Of a stretch of 58,865 bases of DNA, positions 8,428-18,602 are shown piece after piece (within the stretch, counting starts at the first letter, position 1; every line of letters starts with the position of its first letter). The position numbers were made by a program, and so were the translations under genes. The notes below the pieces were generated by a model. That model did not search any database, was not told where the DNA came from, and worked only from the letters and a program-made list of their open reading frames with translations. Source of the stretch: Streptomyces albidus (ex Kaewkla and Franco 2022) (GTDB taxonomy: Bacteria; Actinomycetota; Actinomycetes; Streptomycetales; Streptomycetaceae); the NCBI RefSeq assembly GCF_013870515.1, contig NZ_JACBXA010000010.1, positions 1 to 58,865 of the forward strand. Reading direction: 5' to 3'.

Positions 8428-10269
8428 TCAGAAGGCCGCTTCGTCCAGCTCCATCACGGACGCGTCCACGTTCTCGGCCAGTCCGCGTTCCACGGCGAGC
8501 GAAGGCAGCACCGTGGAGGTGAAGAACTTCGCGGCCGCGATCTTGCCCTGGTAGAACGCCGTGTCCTTGGCGGACAACGCCTTGCCGGAGGCGCCGTTCA
8601 GCTTCTCCGCGGCGACCGTCGCGCCGCGCAGCAGCAGGTAGCCGATGACGACGTCGCCGGAGGCGAGCAGGAAGCGGGTGGTGTTGAGGCCGACCTTGTA
8701 GATCGACTTCACGTCCTTCTCGGTGGCCGCGAGGTCGGTCAGCATGGCGCCGACGATGGCCTCCAGGTCCACGGCCGCCCGGGAGAGCTCCTCGCGGGCA
8801 CCGGCCAGCTCCTCGCCGCCCTTCGCCTCGGCCAGGAACTTCTTGATCTCCTCCGACAGGGTCGTGAGTGCCTGACCCTGGTCGCGGACGACCTTGCGGA
8901 AGAAGAAGTCCTGACCCTGGATCGCGGTCGTGCCCTCGTAGAGGGTGTCGATCTTGGCGTCCCGGATGTACTGCTCGATCGGGTACTCCTGCAGGTACCC
9001 GGAGCCGCCGAGGGTCTGGAGCGACTGTGCGAGCTGCTCGTAGGACTTCTCCGAGCCGTAGCCCTTCACGATCGGCAGGAGCAGGTCGTTCAGGCGCTGG
9101 GCGGCGGAGGCGTCCTCACCGCGGAACTCCTTGACCAGGATCTCGTCCTGGACGGAAGCGGTGTAGAGGACGAGCGCGCGCATGCCCTCCGCGTACGCCT
9201 TCTGCGTCATCAGCGAGCGGCGCACGTCGGGGTGGTGCGTGATGGTGACGCGCGGCGCGCTCTTGTCGGTGAACTGGGCCAGGTCGGCGCCCTGTACGCG
9301 CTCCTTGGCGTACTCGAGTGCGTTCAGGTAGCCCGTGGAGAGCGTCGCGATGGCCTTCGTGCCGACCATCATCCGCGCGAACTCGATGATCTTGAACATC
9401 TGGCGGATGCCGTCGTGCTTCTCACCCAGCAGCCAGCCCTTCGCGGGCCGGTTGGCGCCGAAGGTCATCTCGCAGGTGTTGGAGACCCGCAGGCCCATCT
9501 TGTGCTCGACGTTGGTGGCGTAGACGCCGTTGCGCTCGCCCAGCTCGCCGGTGTCCCAGTCGAACTCGTACTTGGGGACGATGAAGAGCGAGAGGCCCTT
9601 CGTGCCGGGGCCGTGGCCCTCGGGGCGGGCGAGGACGAAGTGCACGATGTTCTCGGACATGTCGTGCTCACCGGAGGTGATGAAGCGCTTCACGCCGTCG
9701 ATGTGCCAGGTGCCGTCGTCCTGCTGCACGGCCTTGGTGCGGCCGGCGCCGACGTCCGAGCCGGCGTCCGGCTCGGTGAGCACCATGGTGGAGCCCCACT
9801 GCTTGTCCGCCATCAACTTGGCGATCTTCAGCTGCTCTTCGGTGCCCTCGTCGTGGATGACGCCGGCGAAGGCCGGGCCCGAGGCGTACATCCAGACGGC
9901 CGGGTTGGCGCCCAGGATGCTCTCGGCGAAGCCCCAAAGGAGCGAGCGCGGCGCGGTGGTGCCGCCGATCTCCTCGGGGATGCCCAGACGCCACCACTCG
10001 GCGTCCATGTAGGCCTGGTAGCTCTTCTTGAACGACGCGGGAACAGGCGCGGTGTTGGTCTCGGGATCGAACACCGGCGGGTTGCGGTCGCTGTCCTCGT
10101 AGGACTCGGCGAGCTCGTTCTCGGCGAGACGCGAGATCTCCGCCAGAACGCTCTTCGCGGTGTCCACATCCATCTCCGCGAACGGTCCGGTGCCGTACAC
10201 CGTGTCGCGATCGAGCACCTCGAAGAGGTTGAACTCGATGTCGCGGAGATTCGACTTGTAGTGCCCCAT
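8428..10269 (-). CDS. FadE5-like acyl-CoA dehydrogenase
   Basis: A 613-residue flavoenzyme of the long actinobacterial FadE5-type class (usual length about 600, versus about 380 for the classic family). Recognisable elements are the FAD/substrate-binding segment [19 protein letters not shown], the block [22 protein letters not shown], and the C-terminal [33 protein letters not shown] region, where the dehydrogenase base and FAD adenine contacts lie. It catalyses alpha,beta-dehydrogenation of fatty acyl-CoA in beta-oxidation. It is monocistronic with its own terminator and divergent from the SseB-like gene; a small inverted repeat in the shared intergenic region may be a TetR-type operator. 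Confidence 0.93.
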   Translation of the reverse strand: MGHYKSNLRDIEFNLFEVLDRDTVYGTGPFAEMDVDTAKSVLAEISRLAENELAESYEDSDRNPPVFDPETNTAPVPASFKKSYQAYMDAEWWRLGIPEEIGGTTAPRSLLWGFAESILGANPAVWMYASGPAFAGVIHDEGTEEQLKIAKLMADKQWGSTMVLTEPDAGSDVGAGRTKAVQQDDGTWHIDGVKRFITSGEHDMSENIVHFVLARPEGHGPGTKGLSLFIVPKYEFDWDTGELGERNGVYATNVEHKMGLRVSNTCEMTFGANRPAKGWLLGEKHDGIRQMFKIIEFARMMVGTKAIATLSTGYLNALEYAKERVQGADLAQFTDKSAPRVTITHHPDVRRSLMTQKAYAEGMRALVLYTASVQDEILVKEFRGEDASAAQRLNDLLLPIVKGYGSEKSYEQLAQSLQTLGGSGYLQEYPIEQYIRDAKIDTLYEGTTAIQGQDFFFRKVVRDQGQALTTLSEEIKKFLAEAKGGEELAGAREELSRAAVDLEAIVGAMLTDLAATEKDVKSIYKVGLNTTRFLLASGDVVIGYLLLRGATVAAEKLNGASGKALSAKDTAFYQGKIAAAKFFTSTVLPSLAVERGLAENVDASVMELDEAAF

Positions 10270-10333
10270 GGCAACGGCTCCGTGTGGTCTCGCAGACGGA
10301 CAGGTAGTCAGCTGTGTCTACACACGATGATGC

Positions 10334-10345
10334 TACCCGTCGGTA
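10334..10345. promoter_or_regulatory. Candidate operator upstream of acyl-CoA dehydrogenase
   Basis: The imperfect palindrome TACCCGTCGGTA (TACC half-sites around a 4-nt centre) lies about 65 bases upstream of the acyl-CoA dehydrogenase start. Similar TACC/GGTA inverted repeats are typical of TetR-type fatty-acid regulators; that role is inference. Confidence 0.35.
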
Positions 10346-10395
10346 ATAAGAAGCAAGCCCTAACCGCCCATCTGTGACTCGTTACTCTTTCTTCC

Positions 10396-10926
10396 ATGTA
10401 CGGCTACGACCAGACCGCGTCCGCGGGGCACGGCTACCCGCATGCCGGGCAGCAGCACGTCCACCAGCAGCCTGGCCACCAGCAGTACGCAGCTCACCAG
10501 TCGGCTCCTCCCCACTACGGGCAGCAGGCGCCACCCGGAAACGGGCAGCCGCTCTACCCCGAGCAGGCGCCGCCCTCCCTCCGGGAGACCGTGCGCGCCT
10601 TCACGACCGGCACTCTGACCTCAGAGGACTTCCAGTCGATCTTCTCGACCTCGAAGGTCTACTGCCCCCGCGGTGAGACGCCCGGCTTCCTCGCCCTGCA
10701 CAACACCCAGCAGCCGGTCATCCCCATGTTCACCACGCTCAAGGAGCTGCGCAGGTACGCGGGCAAGGAGTCCCGGTACTTCGTGATCACGGGCGCCGAG
10801 GTCCTCGACCTGCTTCCCTCCGGGTACGGCTTCGTGCTGGACATGGAGGGCGAGCACCGGGTGGTCTTCGACGCGAAGGCCGTCGAGGAGATGGTCGACT
10901 TCGCGATGCGCCGGATGTACGGCTGA
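10396..10926 (+). CDS. SseB-family protein with Gln/His/Pro-rich N-terminus
   Basis: A 176-residue protein. The first about 60 residues are low-complexity, rich in Q, H, G, P and Y. Residues about 62-172 form an SseB-type N-terminal domain (FLALHNTQQPVIPMFTTLKEL and the ITGAEVLDLLPSGYGFVLD core). In Streptomyces such proteins are common and uncharacterised; the SseB name comes from a Salmonella chaperone and does not imply type III secretion here. It is divergent from the acyl-CoA dehydrogenase gene. Confidence 0.78.
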   Translation: MYGYDQTASAGHGYPHAGQQHVHQQPGHQQYAAHQSAPPHYGQQAPPGNGQPLYPEQAPPSLRETVRAFTTGTLTSEDFQSIFSTSKVYCPRGETPGFLALHNTQQPVIPMFTTLKELRRYAGKESRYFVITGAEVLDLLPSGYGFVLDMEGEHRVVFDAKAVEEMVDFAMRRMYG

Positions 10927-10972
10927 GCCGCCGAGTACGGCTGAGTGGCCGCTGAGGCCTCGTCGAGGCCGT

Positions 10973-13267
10973 TCAGGCCCAGTTCGGGTTGCCGTCCTCG
11001 CGCATCTCGAACCAGATGGACTTGCCCTCGCCCCGCGGGTCCACGCCCCAGGCGCCCGCCAGCATCTCCATCATGACCAGCCCGCGCCCGGACGAGGCCA
11101 GCTCGCCCGGTGTACGGCGGAGCGGCAGGGCGTCGCTGGTGTCGCCGACCTCGACGCGCAGCAGGCGGTCCCCGCGGGTGCCGCTGCACTCGGCCACCAC
11201 CCGGGCGTCGCCGTCCGTGTGCACGAGGACGTTCGTCAGCATCTCCGAGAGCATCAGCACCGCGGCGTCGATCTGGTCCTCGTTGGCCCAGTCGAAGAGC
11301 ATCCCCTGAAGCTGGTGCCGGGCCTCGCCGATCCGGTCCGGCTCCGCCTGCGCGACGCTCAGGGTCGTACGCCGCGCGACGCCGGTGGCCGCGGCGGCCC
11401 GTTCGGCGGCGAAGGTCGGGTCGAGGGCGACCAGCAGGAGAGCCATGTCGTCCTCGCGCCGGTCCGTGAGGGGGCCCGCCTCCTCGCCCGAGAGCGGGAT
11501 GTGCCCGGGATGGACCAGGGCGTCCGCGAACCGCTCCAGGTCCTCCGGCGCACGCGCACCCTCGGTCTGCTCCTCCGAGGTCTTCCGGATGCGCCGCCAC
11601 CCCGAGTCCATGGTGTGGCCGCCCGCCTCGATCAGCCCGTCCGTGCAGACCAGAAGCGTCTCGCCCGGCTCCAGCACCAGCCGCGTCGTCGGGTACTCCG
11701 TGCCGGGCTCGATGCCCAGCGGCAGACCCCCCGCGGTGGGGCGGATCAGCATGGTCCCGTCGGCCAGCCACAGAGCCGGATCCGGGTGGCCGGCGCGGGC
11801 GATGTCGAGGGTGCCTGTGACCGGGTCGGCCTCCATGTAGAGGCAGGTGGCGAAGCGGTTGTCGCCGGCGAACCCCTCGGCGGCCACGTTCTCGCCCCTC
11901 GGCTCCAGGCGCCCCATCCCGGCCAGGAAGCGGGAGGTGCGGGCGAGGACGGCGTCCGGGCGGTGCCCCTCAGCCGCGTAGGCGCGAAGGGCGATGCGAA
12001 GCTGCGCCATGATGCCCGCGGCCCGCACGTCGTGCCCCTGCACGTCGCCGATGACCAGCGCCGTGCGCCCCGACGGCAGCGGGATCACGTCGTACCAGTC
12101 GCCGCCCACCTCCAGCCCACCGCCGGAGGGCACGTAGCGCGCGGCCAGCGCCATCCCCGCGATGCCCGGCCTGGTGGCCGGCCGCATCGTCCGCTGAAGG
12201 CCCGCGGACAGCTGGAGTTCCGTCTCGTGCATGGACGTACGGGCGATCGCCTGGGCGAGCATCCGGGCGACGTTCGTCAGCATGGACCGCTCGTCCGCGG
12301 TGAACTCGAGCGGATCGGCGAAGGCGATCATCCACGTGCCCAGCGTGCGGTTGGAGACGGAGAGCGGCAGGAACGCCCACGCCCGGTTCCCGACGCGTTC
12401 GACCTCCGGCCAGACGTCCGGGAACCTGCGCCGGTAGTCGGCCGGCTCGTGGAGGTAGATGGCGCGCCCCGTCCGTACGACGGCGGCCGCCGGGTGGTCC
12501 GCCTCGACGGACATCTCGATGAAGGGCAGCAGATGGTGCGGCACCGGTCTCTGACCGTGGCTGCCGACCAGAGTGAGCCGGTCCCCCTCCAGGTTGAAGA
12601 CCGCGAGCGCCCTGGGCGTGAAGCCGGGCATGGCCAGCGATCCCGCCACCCGCAGCACGTCGGCGGTGGTGCGCGCCTCGGCCAGCGTCCGGCCCGTGTT
12701 CAGCATGAAGGCCTCGCGGCTGATCTGCTGGTCCCGGACCTGCGTGACGGGCCTGGCGGCGGGCGGGGAGGCGGGCTCCGGCACCTCGGAGATCGTGCCG
12801 ATCAGGGCGAGGCTCTCGCCTTCCCCGGTCGGCATCATCCGCACGCGGACGGTCCGCACCATGGAGCCGTGCTCGTCGACGACGCGCATCACCGACTCCA
12901 CCATGGTCCACTCGGTCAGGGAGAGGGTGGCGTTGGCCATCAGGTCCACGTAGTCGCTGACCTGGATGCGGGCGCGTACGACGGTCTCGGAGAGGGTGAG
13001 GGTCTCCGTGCCGGGGTCGGCACCGGGCTCGGGGCCCGAAGCGGAAGGAGCCTCCGGGGGGCCTTGCCGGGCGGATTCCTGCGCGGATTCCTGCGCGGAG
13101 TCGGAGCCCGGGCCCTCGACGGAGAGGGGCAGCGAGCCGCGGTCCGTCCGCCGGATCGGGACGCCCAGAAGGTGAGCGGTGAAGAGGTCGACGGTGGATG
13201 CGCCGGTCGCACTGTCCCAACGCCAGAGGCCGGTCCAGGTGGCCTTCAGCACGTCCTCAGTGCGCAT
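10973..13267 (-). CDS. PAS/GAF/SpoIIE phosphatase/HATPase multidomain regulator
   Basis: A 764-residue protein. The N-terminal PAS-like region (about 5-165) is interrupted by a linker containing the tandem repeat AQESAQESA. It is followed by a GAF domain (about 180-340), a PP2C-type SpoIIE phosphatase domain (about 360-590) with VGGDWYDVIPLPSG, IGDVQGHD and CTDGLIEAGG motifs carrying the metal aspartates, and a C-terminal RsbW-like HATPase domain. Such fusions combine anti-sigma-factor kinase and anti-anti-sigma phosphatase functions in one chain. Sensory input is probably cytosolic, as no membrane span is visible. It is transcribed divergently from aspS. Confidence 0.9.
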   Translation of the reverse strand: MRTEDVLKATWTGLWRWDSATGASTVDLFTAHLLGVPIRRTDRGSLPLSVEGPGSDSAQESAQESARQGPPEAPSASGPEPGADPGTETLTLSETVVRARIQVSDYVDLMANATLSLTEWTMVESVMRVVDEHGSMVRTVRVRMMPTGEGESLALIGTISEVPEPASPPAARPVTQVRDQQISREAFMLNTGRTLAEARTTADVLRVAGSLAMPGFTPRALAVFNLEGDRLTLVGSHGQRPVPHHLLPFIEMSVEADHPAAAVVRTGRAIYLHEPADYRRRFPDVWPEVERVGNRAWAFLPLSVSNRTLGTWMIAFADPLEFTADERSMLTNVARMLAQAIARTSMHETELQLSAGLQRTMRPATRPGIAGMALAARYVPSGGGLEVGGDWYDVIPLPSGRTALVIGDVQGHDVRAAGIMAQLRIALRAYAAEGHRPDAVLARTSRFLAGMGRLEPRGENVAAEGFAGDNRFATCLYMEADPVTGTLDIARAGHPDPALWLADGTMLIRPTAGGLPLGIEPGTEYPTTRLVLEPGETLLVCTDGLIEAGGHTMDSGWRRIRKTSEEQTEGARAPEDLERFADALVHPGHIPLSGEEAGPLTDRREDDMALLLVALDPTFAAERAAAATGVARRTTLSVAQAEPDRIGEARHQLQGMLFDWANEDQIDAAVLMLSEMLTNVLVHTDGDARVVAECSGTRGDRLLRVEVGDTSDALPLRRTPGELASSGRGLVMMEMLAGAWGVDPRGEGKSIWFEMREDGNPNWA

Positions 13268-13405
13268 TGCACCACTTTATGTGGGTTCTGGAATACGGGG
13301 CGAGTGGGGCTGAGCCAGGACGGTAGTCTGAGGGGCCGAACTTCAGGGGGGCCGACCTCCAAGCGACTGCCCCCGATGACTGCCGATCCGACGACTGGAT
13401 GAATG

Positions 13406-15169
13406 ATGCATCGGTACCGTTCCCACACCTGCGGTGAGCTTCGTGCTCCGGACGTCGGCACAGACGTCCGGCTGAGCGGATGGCTGCACAACAGGCGGAA
13501 TCTGGGCGGCATCCTCTTCATCGATCTGCGCGACCACCACGGCATCGTCCAGCTGGTCGTGCGGCCCGAGCAGGCAGAGGTGCACGAGCGCCTCAGCTCG
13601 CTCTCGAAGGAGTCCGTCGTCCGCGTCGACGGCAAGGTCAGCGCGCGCGGTGCCGACAACGTCAACCCCGAGCTGCCCACGGGCGAGATCGAGGTCGAGG
13701 TCGGCGACGTGGAGGTGCTGGGCGGCGCCGAGCAGATCCCCTTCACGATCAACGCCGAGGACGGGGTCAACGAGGAGAGGCGCCTCGAGTACCGCTTCCT
13801 CGACCTGCGCCGCGAGCGCATGCACCGGAACATCATCCTGCGCTCGCAGGTCATCGCGAAGATCCGCGAGAAGATGGTCGCCCAGGGCTTCAACGAGCTG
13901 GCGACGCCGATCCTTTCGGCCACCTCGCCCGAGGGCGCCCGCGACTTCCTCGTACCCTCGCGGCTGCACCCCGGGAAGTTCTACGCGTTGCCGCAGGCAC
14001 CGCAGCAGTTCAAGCAGCTGCTGATGATCGCGGGCTTCGACAGGTACTTCCAGATCGCCCCCTGCTTCCGGGACGAGGACGCCCGCGCGGACCGCTCGCC
14101 CGGCGAGTTCTACCAGCTCGACATGGAGATGAGCTTCGTCGAGCAGGAGGACGTCTTCGAGGTCATCGAGAAGGTGATGACCGACCTGTTCCTGGAGCTC
14201 GGCGACGGCCGTGACTGCACCTCGCCCTTCCCCCGCATCCCCTTCCGCGAGGCGATGCTCAAGTACGGCTCCGACAAGCCCGACCTGAGGGCCCAGCTCG
14301 AACTCGTCGACGTCTCGGACGTCTTCAAGGGGTCGGGGTTCAAGGCTTTCGCCGGCAAGCACGTACGCGCCCTCGCGGTGCCGGACACCGCGGGCCAGCC
14401 GCGCAAGTTCTTCGACCAGATGGGCGACTTCGCCGTCGAGCAGGGGGCCAAGGGCCTGGCGTGGGTCCGCGTCGGCGAGGACCGCACCCTCACCGGGCCG
14501 ATCGCCAAGTTCCTCGAGGAGAGCGACGTCTCGCAGCTCCTGACGGCCCTGAAGGCCGAGCCCGGGACAGCGATCTTCTTCGGGGCGGGGGAGTTCGACG
14601 AGGTCTCGAAGATCATGGGCGCGGTCCGCGTCGAGGCCGCCAAGCGGACGGGCCACTTCGAGGAGGGCGTCTTCCGGTTCTGCTGGATCGTGGACTTCCC
14701 GATGTTCGAGAAGGACGAGGAGACCGGCCAGGTCGAGTTCTCCCACAACCCCTTCTCGATGCCGCAGGGGGGCCTGGAGGCGCTCCGGACCCAGGACCCG
14801 CTGGACATCCTGGCGTGGCAGTACGACATCGTCTGCAACGGGGTCGAGCTGTCCTCGGGCGCCATCCGTAACCACGAGCCCGAGATCATGTTCAAGGCGT
14901 TCGAGATCGCGGGCTACTCCAACGAGGACGTCGAGCGTGAATTCGGCGGCATGCTCCGGGCGTTCCGCTTCGGTGCGCCGCCGCACGGCGGCATCGCCCC
15001 GGGCATCGACCGCATCGTCATGCTCCTCGCGGACGAGCCCAACATCCGCGAGACGATCGCGTTCCCGCTCAACGGCAACGCGCAGGACCTGATGATGGGC
15101 GCCCCCAGCGAGGTGGACGCTGCACGCCTCAAGGAGCTGCACCTCGAGGTGCGCAAGCCCAAGCTGTGA
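13406..15169 (+). CDS. aspS: Aspartyl-tRNA synthetase
   Basis: A 587-residue class II synthetase of bacterial type. An OB-fold anticodon-binding domain opens with [14 protein letters not shown] ... [20 protein letters not shown]. The class II motif 2 region ([17 protein letters not shown]), the bacterial GAD insertion (about 280-420) and motif 3 ([13 protein letters not shown]) follow. It charges tRNA-Asp. Two consecutive ATGs occur at 13403 and 13406; the second matches the usual family N-terminus. It converges on metG with a shared perfect hairpin terminator. Confidence 0.97.
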   Translation: MHRYRSHTCGELRAPDVGTDVRLSGWLHNRRNLGGILFIDLRDHHGIVQLVVRPEQAEVHERLSSLSKESVVRVDGKVSARGADNVNPELPTGEIEVEVGDVEVLGGAEQIPFTINAEDGVNEERRLEYRFLDLRRERMHRNIILRSQVIAKIREKMVAQGFNELATPILSATSPEGARDFLVPSRLHPGKFYALPQAPQQFKQLLMIAGFDRYFQIAPCFRDEDARADRSPGEFYQLDMEMSFVEQEDVFEVIEKVMTDLFLELGDGRDCTSPFPRIPFREAMLKYGSDKPDLRAQLELVDVSDVFKGSGFKAFAGKHVRALAVPDTAGQPRKFFDQMGDFAVEQGAKGLAWVRVGEDRTLTGPIAKFLEESDVSQLLTALKAEPGTAIFFGAGEFDEVSKIMGAVRVEAAKRTGHFEEGVFRFCWIVDFPMFEKDEETGQVEFSHNPFSMPQGGLEALRTQDPLDILAWQYDIVCNGVELSSGAIRNHEPEIMFKAFEIAGYSNEDVEREFGGMLRAFRFGAPPHGGIAPGIDRIVMLLADEPNIRETIAFPLNGNAQDLMMGAPSEVDAARLKELHLEVRKPKL

Positions 15170-15197
15170 TCCGGCGCCGAGGCGCCGTCACGCCGTG

Positions 15198-15240
15198 ACA
15201 TGAGTGAACCCCCGGGCGCTGCCCGGGGGTTCACTCATGT
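15198..15240. terminator. Bidirectional terminator between aspS and metG
   Basis: Perfect 20-bp arms (15198-15217 and 15221-15240) with a 3-nt loop lie in the 86-bp gap between the two convergent synthetase genes. Confidence 0.92.
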
Positions 15241-15255
15241 GTGCTCGTCGGCTTC

Positions 15256-16863
15256 CTACTTCTGCTCCTCCAGGCGCGGGAAGAGCACCGCGCCCTTGGT
15301 GACCGTGGCCCCCACGGGGAGCTGGCCCCAGCGCGCGGCGTCGCCCACGCGCTGCTCGGACACCGGGCCCAGGTGCGGTTCGGCGCCCAGCGAGTCCCAC
15401 AGCTTGCCCGACGTCTCCGGCATCACCGGGTTCAGCAGGACCGCGCACGCGCGCAGCGACTCGGCGGCGGTGTAGAGGATCGTCGCCAGCCGGGCCTGAG
15501 CCTCGGGGGATTCGTCCTTGGCCACCTTCCAGGGAGCCTGCTCGGTCAGATAGCCGTTGACCTGCTTGACGAAGTCGAAGACCGCCGCGATGCCGCCGGA
15601 GAAGTCCAGCTCCTCGCCGATCCGCCGGTCCGCTTCGTCGACCGCTTTCGCGAGCCCGTCGACGACGGCCTGCTCGGCCTCGCCCGCGGCCTTCGCCTCC
15701 GGCAGCGTGCCGCCGAAGTACTTGCCGACCATGGCCGCGACGCGGGAGGCGAGGTTGCCGTAGTCGTTGGCCAGCTCGCTCGTGTAGCGGGCGCTGAAGT
15801 CCTCCCAGGAGAAGGAGCCGTCCTGCCCGAAGGCGATGGCCCGGAGGAAGTACCAGCGGTACGCGTCCACGCCGAAGTGCTCGGTCAGCTGCTGAGGCGA
15901 GATGCCCGTCAGATTCGACTTGGACATCTTCTCGCCGCCGACCATCAGCCAGCCGTTGGCCGCGATCTTGCCGGGCAGCGGCAGGCCGTTGGCCATCAGC
16001 ATCGCCGGCCAGATCACCGCGTGGAAGCGGAGGATGTCCTTGCCCACGAGGTGCACGTCCGCGGGGAAGGTCCGCTCGAAGCGCTCCTGGTCCGAGCCGT
16101 ATCCCACGGCCGTGGCGTAGTTGAGCAGCGCGTCGATCCAGACGTAGATGACGTGCTTGTCGTCCCAGGGCACCTTCACGCCCCAGTCGAACGTCGAGCG
16201 GGAGATCGACAGGTCCTCCAGGCCCTGGCGGACGAAGTTCACGACCTCGTTGCGCGCCGACTCGGGCTGGATGAACTCCGGGTGCTGCTCGTAGTGTTCG
16301 AGGAGCTTCGGGCCGTACTCGGAGAGTTTGAAGAAGTAGTTCTCCTCCTGGAGCATCTCCACCGGCGCACGGTGGATGGGGCACAGCTTCTGCCCCGCGA
16401 ACTCCCCTTCGCCCTCCAGCAGTTCGCCGTAGGTCTTGTACTCCTCGCAGCCCACGCAGTACGGACCCTCGTAGCCGCCCTGGTAGATCTCACCCTTGTC
16501 GTAAAGATCCTGGACGAACTCGCGGACGCGTTCGGTGTGCCGCTTCTCCGTTGTGCGGATGAAGTCGTCGTTCTTGATGTCCAGGTGTTCCCAGAGGGGC
16601 TTCCACGCCTCCTCGACGAGCTTGTCGCACCACTCGAGGGGGGAGACCCCGTTCGCCTCCGCGGTGCGCATGATCTTCTGACCGTGCTCGTCCGTGCCGG
16701 TGAGGTACCACACCTTCTCGCCGCGCTGGCGGTGCCAGCGGGTGAGGACGTCGCCTGCGACGGTCGTATAGGCGTGGCCCAGGTGGGGAGCGTCGTTGAC
16801 GTAGTAAATGGGGGTCGTGACGTAGTACGCCTTCGATCCCTGCTCTGATCCAGTGGCCGCCAT
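15256..16863 (-). CDS. metG: Methionyl-tRNA synthetase
   Basis: A 535-residue class I synthetase. The HIGH-type motif is HLGH in VNDAPHLGHAYTTV. The zinc knuckle is CVGC ... CPIH, and the KMSKS motif occurs in GGEKMSKSNLTG. An alpha-helical anticodon-binding domain forms the C-terminal third, with no extra tRNA-binding EMAP domain. ATG 16863 is chosen (MAATGSEQG) because the protein proper starts there, although the frame is open upstream. It charges tRNA-Met, including the initiator. Confidence 0.97.
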   Translation of the reverse strand: MAATGSEQGSKAYYVTTPIYYVNDAPHLGHAYTTVAGDVLTRWHRQRGEKVWYLTGTDEHGQKIMRTAEANGVSPLEWCDKLVEEAWKPLWEHLDIKNDDFIRTTEKRHTERVREFVQDLYDKGEIYQGGYEGPYCVGCEEYKTYGELLEGEGEFAGQKLCPIHRAPVEMLQEENYFFKLSEYGPKLLEHYEQHPEFIQPESARNEVVNFVRQGLEDLSISRSTFDWGVKVPWDDKHVIYVWIDALLNYATAVGYGSDQERFERTFPADVHLVGKDILRFHAVIWPAMLMANGLPLPGKIAANGWLMVGGEKMSKSNLTGISPQQLTEHFGVDAYRWYFLRAIAFGQDGSFSWEDFSARYTSELANDYGNLASRVAAMVGKYFGGTLPEAKAAGEAEQAVVDGLAKAVDEADRRIGEELDFSGGIAAVFDFVKQVNGYLTEQAPWKVAKDESPEAQARLATILYTAAESLRACAVLLNPVMPETSGKLWDSLGAEPHLGPVSEQRVGDAARWGQLPVGATVTKGAVLFPRLEEQK

Positions 16864-16994
16864 GCCAGAAATCCTAACGGTCCGGGCACGCCGGTTTCCG
16901 CCTGATAACTCTGAGTGACGGTCCGTGCGCTGTGTCGCGGTGCGGCTGCGGTGCGGCTGCGGACCGTTGACGCTCCTCGTCCGGCTCTGCATGC

Positions 16995-17975
16995 TTGCGC
17001 GCGTACAGAACAGAACCCCGCACCCCGGGGACCGGAACCAGGGAGGGCGTCATCCGCCGCGTATCCGCTCGGGTCTCCGGTGCCCTGATCGTCGCGGTCC
17101 TGATCGCCGCGGGCGCGCTGATCGCCACCGCGCTGGCTCCGGCGTCCGACTCTCCCGAGGGCGAGTACGTCATCGGTCAGTTCAACATGGCCGGCGGGAC
17201 CACCGAGTTCGGGACGAAGCACAACGAGGTGCCCGACGACCTCGTCTCCGCTGTGAACGACCGCAGACCCGCGCTGTTGACGCTCCAGGAGACGTGCCGC
17301 GACTGGAACGAACGGCTGCGGAAGCAACTGCCCGACTACACCGTGGTGTTCGGGCCGGTCGACAACCTCGCCAAGGACCCGGGAAGCCCCGCGCGGTGCG
17401 CCCACCCCACGGACTTCGGCAACACGATCGTCTTCCGCAACGACCTGGGCTTCGAGAAGAGCACCGCGCGTAGCCATCTGCTGGGCTCCGAGGTGGGCGA
17501 CGAGTACCGCGAGATGATCTGCGTACGCTCCGAGCGGCGGAAGCTGGCGGCGTGCTCGGCGCACCTCACCCCCAGCGACGGCCCTTATCTGGCGAGCCGG
17601 CGCGGCGAGGCCGCGGAAGCCGCGCGGATCCTGAAGACCCGGTACGCCGGATACACCGTGGTCCTCGGCGGTGACATCAACGATCTCCCGGGCTCCGGCG
17701 TCCTGGACAGCTTCTACCACCGCGACTACGGGCAGGGTGCCGGCGGCGCCTTCAAGGAGGCGGGCAGCCCCTGCGGCGACCGGATTCGCCGCGAGCACCG
17801 GGAGTCGGGGCTGCCGCGGGACCGCTACGAGGACTGCCGTTCCGGTGAACAGACCCACGGCAAGGGCAAGATCGACTACCTCTTCGTGTCGCCCTCCGTG
17901 CGGGTCAAGTGGGGCAACGTCAGCTTCTCGGAGCAGTCCGACCACAAGCAGCTGTGGGCCCGCGTCGTCCTCTGA
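16995..17975 (+). CDS. Exported endonuclease/exonuclease/phosphatase-fold protein
   Basis: A protein of up to 326 residues with an N-terminal hydrophobic segment (GALIVAVLIAAGALIATALA) acting as signal peptide or anchor. It is followed by an EEP domain: IGQFNMAGG at the first strand, LLTLQETCRDW (metal Glu), GGDINDLPGSG (catalytic D-x-N) and FSEQSDHKQLWARV (terminal SDH). Likely a secreted Mg-dependent phosphodiesterase or nuclease. The start is unclear: TTG 16995 lacks a ribosome-binding site, whereas GGGAGG at 17041-17046 precedes an in-frame ATC codon at 17052 that sits exactly before the signal peptide. Confidence 0.85.
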   Translation: MRAYRTEPRTPGTGTREGVIRRVSARVSGALIVAVLIAAGALIATALAPASDSPEGEYVIGQFNMAGGTTEFGTKHNEVPDDLVSAVNDRRPALLTLQETCRDWNERLRKQLPDYTVVFGPVDNLAKDPGSPARCAHPTDFGNTIVFRNDLGFEKSTARSHLLGSEVGDEYREMICVRSERRKLAACSAHLTPSDGPYLASRRGEAAEAARILKTRYAGYTVVLGGDINDLPGSGVLDSFYHRDYGQGAGGAFKEAGSPCGDRIRREHRESGLPRDRYEDCRSGEQTHGKGKIDYLFVSPSVRVKWGNVSFSEQSDHKQLWARVVL

Positions 17976-18279
17976 CGCGGTCACCCGGCCTTCACACGCG
18001 GTGCCGGATTCCGTCCCCGTCTGCCGCTCCGGCGGCATCCCCGCGCGTTGCTGTCACGTCAGCAACACCCCTGGTCAGCAAGGGTTTTCAGCACCCGGGT
18101 GCGTGGTCCTGTCCCGGCTGTGAACGGCTCGGGCCCAGTGCCGTGACGAATCCGAAGATCACGTGAGGGTCATGAGGGAGACGGGTGTGACGCGTAGCCG
18201 ACCGGTCCACCGGGATGTTCTGATCCTTCGACCTCCGGATCCACCGGACAAATGTTCCCGCCCGTTGATTGGAAGCTTC
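17976..18279. other. 304-bp intergenic region
   Basis: No convincing gene is seen between the EEP-fold gene and the double-glycine peptide. It presumably carries the promoter of the latter; a GGAAG Shine-Dalgarno lies at 18271-18275. Confidence 0.4.
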
Positions 18280-18504
18280 ATGGGAAACAGGATCGAGACC
18301 GCCGAGCTCTCTGACGCCGAACTCGACAACGTGTCCGGCGGCGTGGGCGCGTCCCTCCCCGGGGGCCTCGCAAGCGTCGACGTCACCCCCGACGAGAGCG
18401 GCGTCTCCGCCAGCGTGAGCGGCGGCGTCCCCGGTGTGGGCGGCGTCAGCGGCGGCCTGAGCGCCGGTCTTGGCGGCGTCGAGGGCGGCCTCACCCTGGG
18501 CTGA
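18280..18504 (+). CDS. Putative ribosomal peptide precursor with double-glycine leader
   Basis: A 74-residue peptide. Residues about 1-21 resemble a bacteriocin/class II RiPP leader: AELSDAELDNVSGG, an ELSDxEL box ending in GG. The remaining 53 residues are Cys-free and made almost only of G, S, V, L, A and a few acidic residues, with repeated GG and SGG steps. ATG 18280 is preceded by GGAAG and is preferred over upstream in-frame codons. No protease/ABC exporter, LanM, radical SAM or other maturation gene is adjacent, so it is an orphan. The leader-like motif is seen; that it is processed is inference. Confidence 0.65.
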   Translation: MGNRIETAELSDAELDNVSGGVGASLPGGLASVDVTPDESGVSASVSGGVPGVGGVSGGLSAGLGGVEGGLTLG

Positions 18505-18519
18505 CCCCCACTTCGCTAC

Positions 18520-18562
18520 GAGGGCCCCGGAAGGCATGAGCCGCATGCGTTCCGGGGCCCTC
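18520..18562 (+). terminator. Terminator after double-glycine peptide
   Basis: A 13-bp stem (18520-18532 with 18550-18562) with an internal GCATG/CATGC extension lies 15 bases after the stop. It also faces the end of the integrase gene, so it may insulate chromosome from element. Confidence 0.8.
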
Positions 18563-18602
18563 GCCTGTGGTGGGCCGTGTGGCCCGGCCCGGTGCCGGTG
18601 CC

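Noticed and set aside
13268..13402. T-box leader before aspS
   Set aside because: No T-box sequence or specifier hairpin was recognised; the 135-bp gap looks like a simple promoter region.
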